Source: Deferribacteres bacterium (GTDB taxonomy: Bacteria > Nitrospirota > Thermodesulfovibrionia > UBA6902). From it: DNA of 8,107 nucleotides. Under the pieces are notes generated by a model, which saw nothing but the letters and a program-made list of their open reading frames with translations, made no database searches and was not told the origin of the DNA. The stretch spans positions 1-8,107 of the forward strand of contig JAADFS010000113.1 in NCBI GenBank assembly GCA_013152795.1, given 5' to 3'. The position numbers were made by a program, and so were the translations under genes. The first letter of the stretch is position 1, and each line of letters starts with the position of its first letter. This document shows positions 6,477-8,107 of this stretch, piece after piece.

Positions 6477-6542
6477 TCTTTCCTTTTTCCCGGTGCAATA
6501 ACATGACGTGCCACTTGCGGGGGCGAGGGCCTGATTTTTTAC

Positions 6543-6571
6543 TTGACAATCCCTCCTTTTTGGTCAATAAT
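6543..6571 (+). promoter_or_regulatory. Sigma-70 promoter for the PEP-CTERM gene
   Basis: TTGACA (6543-6548), an exact 17-nt spacer and AATAAT (6566-6571) give a near-consensus promoter. Transcription would start near 6578, leaving a leader of about 214 nt before the ATG at 6792. The spacer itself contains a 12-nt tract complementary to the Shine-Dalgarno of the gene it serves. Confidence 0.6.
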
Positions 6572-6704
6572 ACAGGTAACTTAATGGGGTTGGGTTAATA
6601 CGGGGGCCGACTCCGCAATGATTTTTGAACTGTTGGTTGTAAAATTTCATCCAGACCACCTTCTAATTTAAATAGATTTTCAAACAGAATTCCGCGAGAT
6701 TTTG

Positions 6705-6725
6705 TCATACCGCTATGCGGTATGA
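6705..6725. promoter_or_regulatory. Perfect 9-bp palindrome with 3-nt centre
   Basis: TCATACCGC - TAT - GCGGTATGA is exact over both arms. It lies about 130 nt downstream of the predicted start of transcription. As DNA it looks like a dimeric repressor operator; as RNA it would form a tight hairpin with a 3-nt loop. No second copy occurs in the window. Confidence 0.55.
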
Positions 6726-6737
6726 GGAAAGGAGGTG

Positions 6738-6782
6738 TTTCCTTTTTGCATAAATAAATAATGCGCTGTATCAAAAAGGAGG
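6738..6782 (+). promoter_or_regulatory. Hairpin sequestering the Shine-Dalgarno of the PEP-CTERM gene
   Basis: TCCTTTTTG (6740-6748) is perfectly complementary to CAAAAAGGA (6772-6780). Two further U-G pairs (6738-6739 with 6781-6782) cover all of AGGAGG (6777-6782), which is 9 nt before the ATG. The enclosed segment can add a short CAT/ATG stem. In this fold the ribosome site is hidden. The same pyrimidines (6738-6743) can instead pair with AGGAAA (6725-6730), which would free it. Confidence 0.5.
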
Positions 6783-6791
6783 GGACAAAAA

Positions 6792-7547
6792 ATGATAAAC
6801 TTCAGATTATTGTCGAAACTTACAATTATTGCCGCATTATTTTTTACGCCGCTGTCAGCGGGCGCTGCAGAGGTGCCGTGGTCTTACGAGTGGTACAGGG
6901 CGTATGCGTACGGAGCTTCATATCTTCACTTTGATGTGTTTGACGAGGCTACGGACGAGGCAACAGGGCCGGTACCCCCTTTAAATGCGGAAGTAACAGA
7001 TGCAGACGATTTCTTTTTTCATGGCCGGAGCAACATAGAAAGCTCATACATGGAAACCCTTGCAGGTGCAAAGGGTACGGGGCATTTCGGCGGAGGCGCT
7101 TATGCAAGTGCGGAATTCTGGGGGAGATATACGGCAGACATGCCTTTCTTCGTGATTTCATATGATTACGATTACAGTATTTACGATCCGGATAGCGGCC
7201 CCTTATCAGAGGCATGGTTAAAGATAGATGACCTGACAGAGCCCGGGAATCTCTTTGATGGGACATTCGCCCTTTCTCCTGATGCCACCGGTTCAGGCGT
7301 GCTGTACATCCCCATCCCGGTCGGGCATGAGCTCGAGGTCTATTTCGGTATAAGCTCGCTTGCGCCGAGTGAATCAACTTCATATTCGACTTACAGTCAA
7401 CTTGCACTTAACTACAACATGGCGGTCACACCCGAGCCTGTAAGCTCCTTGCTCTTTTTAGCCGGTGGGGCAACGCTGGCAATGAGATATTACCGGAAGA
7501 AAAGGAAAAAAGCGCTTGAGAATAAATTCACTGTACCAACCATATAA
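6792..7547 (+). CDS. PEP-CTERM sorting-signal protein, exported
   Basis: A 251-residue surface or extracellular protein. It has a Sec signal peptide (about 1-26: hydrophobic TIIAALFFTP, then AGAA). The C-terminus carries a classical PEP-CTERM signal: TPEP (213-216), a hydrophobic segment (217-231) and a basic cluster RYYRKKRKK (232-240), followed by an 11-residue tail. Proteins with this tag are recognised and processed by an exosortase and usually accompany exopolysaccharide production. The mature part is acidic and aromatic-rich (Tyr, Phe, Asp), with many Gly/Ser/Thr, and looks all-beta. It has no recognised catalytic motif, so a structural matrix role is likely. Shine-Dalgarno AGGAGG lies 9 nt before the start. 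No exosortase is encoded in the window. The gene has its own promoter and long leader and ends at a strong hairpin. Confidence 0.9.
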   Translation: MINFRLLSKLTIIAALFFTPLSAGAAEVPWSYEWYRAYAYGASYLHFDVFDEATDEATGPVPPLNAEVTDADDFFFHGRSNIESSYMETLAGAKGTGHFGGGAYASAEFWGRYTADMPFFVISYDYDYSIYDPDSGPLSEAWLKIDDLTEPGNLFDGTFALSPDATGSGVLYIPIPVGHELEVYFGISSLAPSESTSYSTYSQLALNYNMAVTPEPVSSLLFLAGGATLAMRYYRKKRKKALENKFTVPTI

Positions 7548-7554
7548 AATAAAA

Positions 7555-7580
7555 GCCGGCGGGTATGCTTTCCCGCCGGC
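7555..7580. terminator. Hairpin terminator between convergent PEP-CTERM and ppdK genes
   Basis: GCCGGCGGG (7555-7563) and CCCGCCGGC (7572-7580) form a perfect 9-bp GC-rich stem with an 8-nt loop. On the minus strand the stem is followed directly by TTTTATTTTATA, a classical intrinsic terminator for ppdK, whose stop is 12 nt before it. On the plus strand no T-run follows immediately, so for the PEP-CTERM gene it may terminate weakly or only protect the 3' end. Confidence 0.75.
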
Positions 7581-7592
7581 CTCATAACCTGT

Positions 7593-8107
7593 TTATCTCT
7601 TTTTCTTCTTTTTGCCCTTTATCGCAGCCTGGGCTGCTGCAAACCTTGCAATAGGAACCCTGTAAGGCGAACAGCTCACATAATCAAGCCCGATATTGTG
7701 GCAGAACTCGACAGATCTCGGTTCCCCGCCGTGCTCGCCGCAAATCCCGAGTTTGAGGTTCTTCTTGACCTTCCTACCCTTTTCCACCGCGATCTTCATA
7801 AAAGAGCCGACCCCGTCAATGTCAATGGAAATAAACGGGTCCTCTTTCAGTATCCCATTCTCCACATAAAACGGCAGGAACCTTCCCGCATCGTCTCTTG
7901 AAAGGCCGTAGACCGTCTGGGTAAGGTCATTGGTGCCGAAGGAATAAAAATCCGCAACGCTGGCAATCGCATCAGAGGTCACACACGCGCGCGGCAGTTC
8001 GATCATTGTGCCTACGGCGTAAGGCACCTTGATCCCGTATTTCTTCTGAACGCTGTCTGCAACCGATACGGCGACCTCTCTCATGGCCTCAAGCTCTTTG
8101 ACATGGC
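7593..8107 (-). CDS. ppdK: Pyruvate, phosphate dikinase, C-terminal part (cut by window edge)
   Basis: The last 170 residues of pyruvate, phosphate dikinase, a cytoplasmic enzyme that interconverts pyruvate + ATP + phosphate with phosphoenolpyruvate + AMP + pyrophosphate. The PEP/pyruvate-binding TIM-barrel domain is visible. Family-specific motifs are GTMIELPRA, DFYSFGTNDLTQ, GLSRDDAGRFLPFY, DPFISIDIDGVG, GICGEHGGEP (catalytic Cys) and VEFCHNIGLDYVSCSPYRVPIARFAAAQAA. The reading frame stays open to the right edge, and no start belongs inside the window. The protein ends in a lysine-rich tail (KGKKKKKR), which is a little unusual. The gene is convergent with the PEP-CTERM gene and functionally unrelated: central carbon metabolism, common in anaerobes and autotrophs. 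Confidence 0.98.
   Translation of the reverse strand, partial: HVKELEAMREVAVSVADSVQKKYGIKVPYAVGTMIELPRACVTSDAIASVADFYSFGTNDLTQTVYGLSRDDAGRFLPFYVENGILKEDPFISIDIDGVGSFMKIAVEKGRKVKKNLKLGICGEHGGEPRSVEFCHNIGLDYVSCSPYRVPIARFAAAQAAIKGKKKKKR

Larger units (their letters stand above)
6578..6791 (+). promoter_or_regulatory. Long structured 5' leader of the PEP-CTERM gene
   Basis: No gene is seen in 6477-6791. The inferred leader holds, in order, an unstructured AT-rich part (6578-6700), a perfect palindrome (6705-6725), a purine-rich AGGAAAGGAGGTG stretch (6725-6737), a pyrimidine tract (6738-6747) and the Shine-Dalgarno AGGAGG (6777-6782). The pyrimidine tract can pair either upstream or with the Shine-Dalgarno, which gives two mutually exclusive folds. 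I find no match to a riboswitch class I know. Confidence 0.45.

Noticed and set aside
6494..6513. Minus-strand sequence resembling a sigma-54 promoter (TGGCACG and TTGCA)
   Set aside because: The GG and GC elements are 14 nt apart instead of the required 10, and the direction is antisense into the small Cys gene.

Overview
The window is typical Gram-negative chromosome from an environmental bacterium, with about seven complete or near-complete genes plus two genes cut by the window edges. The outer-membrane TonB-dependent receptor, the Tat-exported peptidase, the sigma-54 activator, the PEP-CTERM protein and the frequent AGG/ATA codons fit a Nitrospirota or Desulfobacterota-like organism. No ribosomal marker is present, so this placement is an inference of moderate to low confidence.

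Left part, minus strand (1-3902). A short exported glycine-zipper protein (3549-3902) is followed by a Tat-signal VanY-like peptidase (2613-3470). Next comes a three-receiver protein ending in a GGDEF domain (609-2393), and 21 nt later a TonB-dependent receptor that runs off the left edge. The GGDEF domain has lost its signature (S-D-D-E-I) and a metal-binding Asp but keeps the RxxD inhibitory site, so it looks like a c-di-GMP reader rather than a synthase.

Centre, plus strand (3903-5559). A divergent promoter region separates the glycine-zipper gene from a sigma-54 activator with an unusual N-terminus: a PilZ domain and a four-cysteine zinc ribbon replace the usual receiver or PAS domain. 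Two copies of a 71-73 bp hairpin repeat (3481-3551 and 5579-5651) bracket this divergent pair.

Right part (5560-8107). A 680-nt stretch with no convincing gene leads to a 78-residue Cys-containing small protein (6240-6476). A long leader (about 6578-6791) precedes a PEP-CTERM protein (6792-7547). The leader holds a perfect 9-bp palindrome and a hairpin that would bury the Shine-Dalgarno sequence. A strong hairpin then separates this gene from the convergent ppdK 3' end (pyruvate, phosphate dikinase), cut by the right edge.

How the parts may fit together (inference): two proteins carry modules that normally bind c-di-GMP, and the nearby products are envelope proteins (receptor, wall peptidase, exosortase substrate). 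This suggests phosphorelay and c-di-GMP control of cell-surface composition through sigma-54. No exosortase, histidine kinase, active diguanylate cyclase or convincing sigma-54 promoter is visible in the window, so those links are untested.
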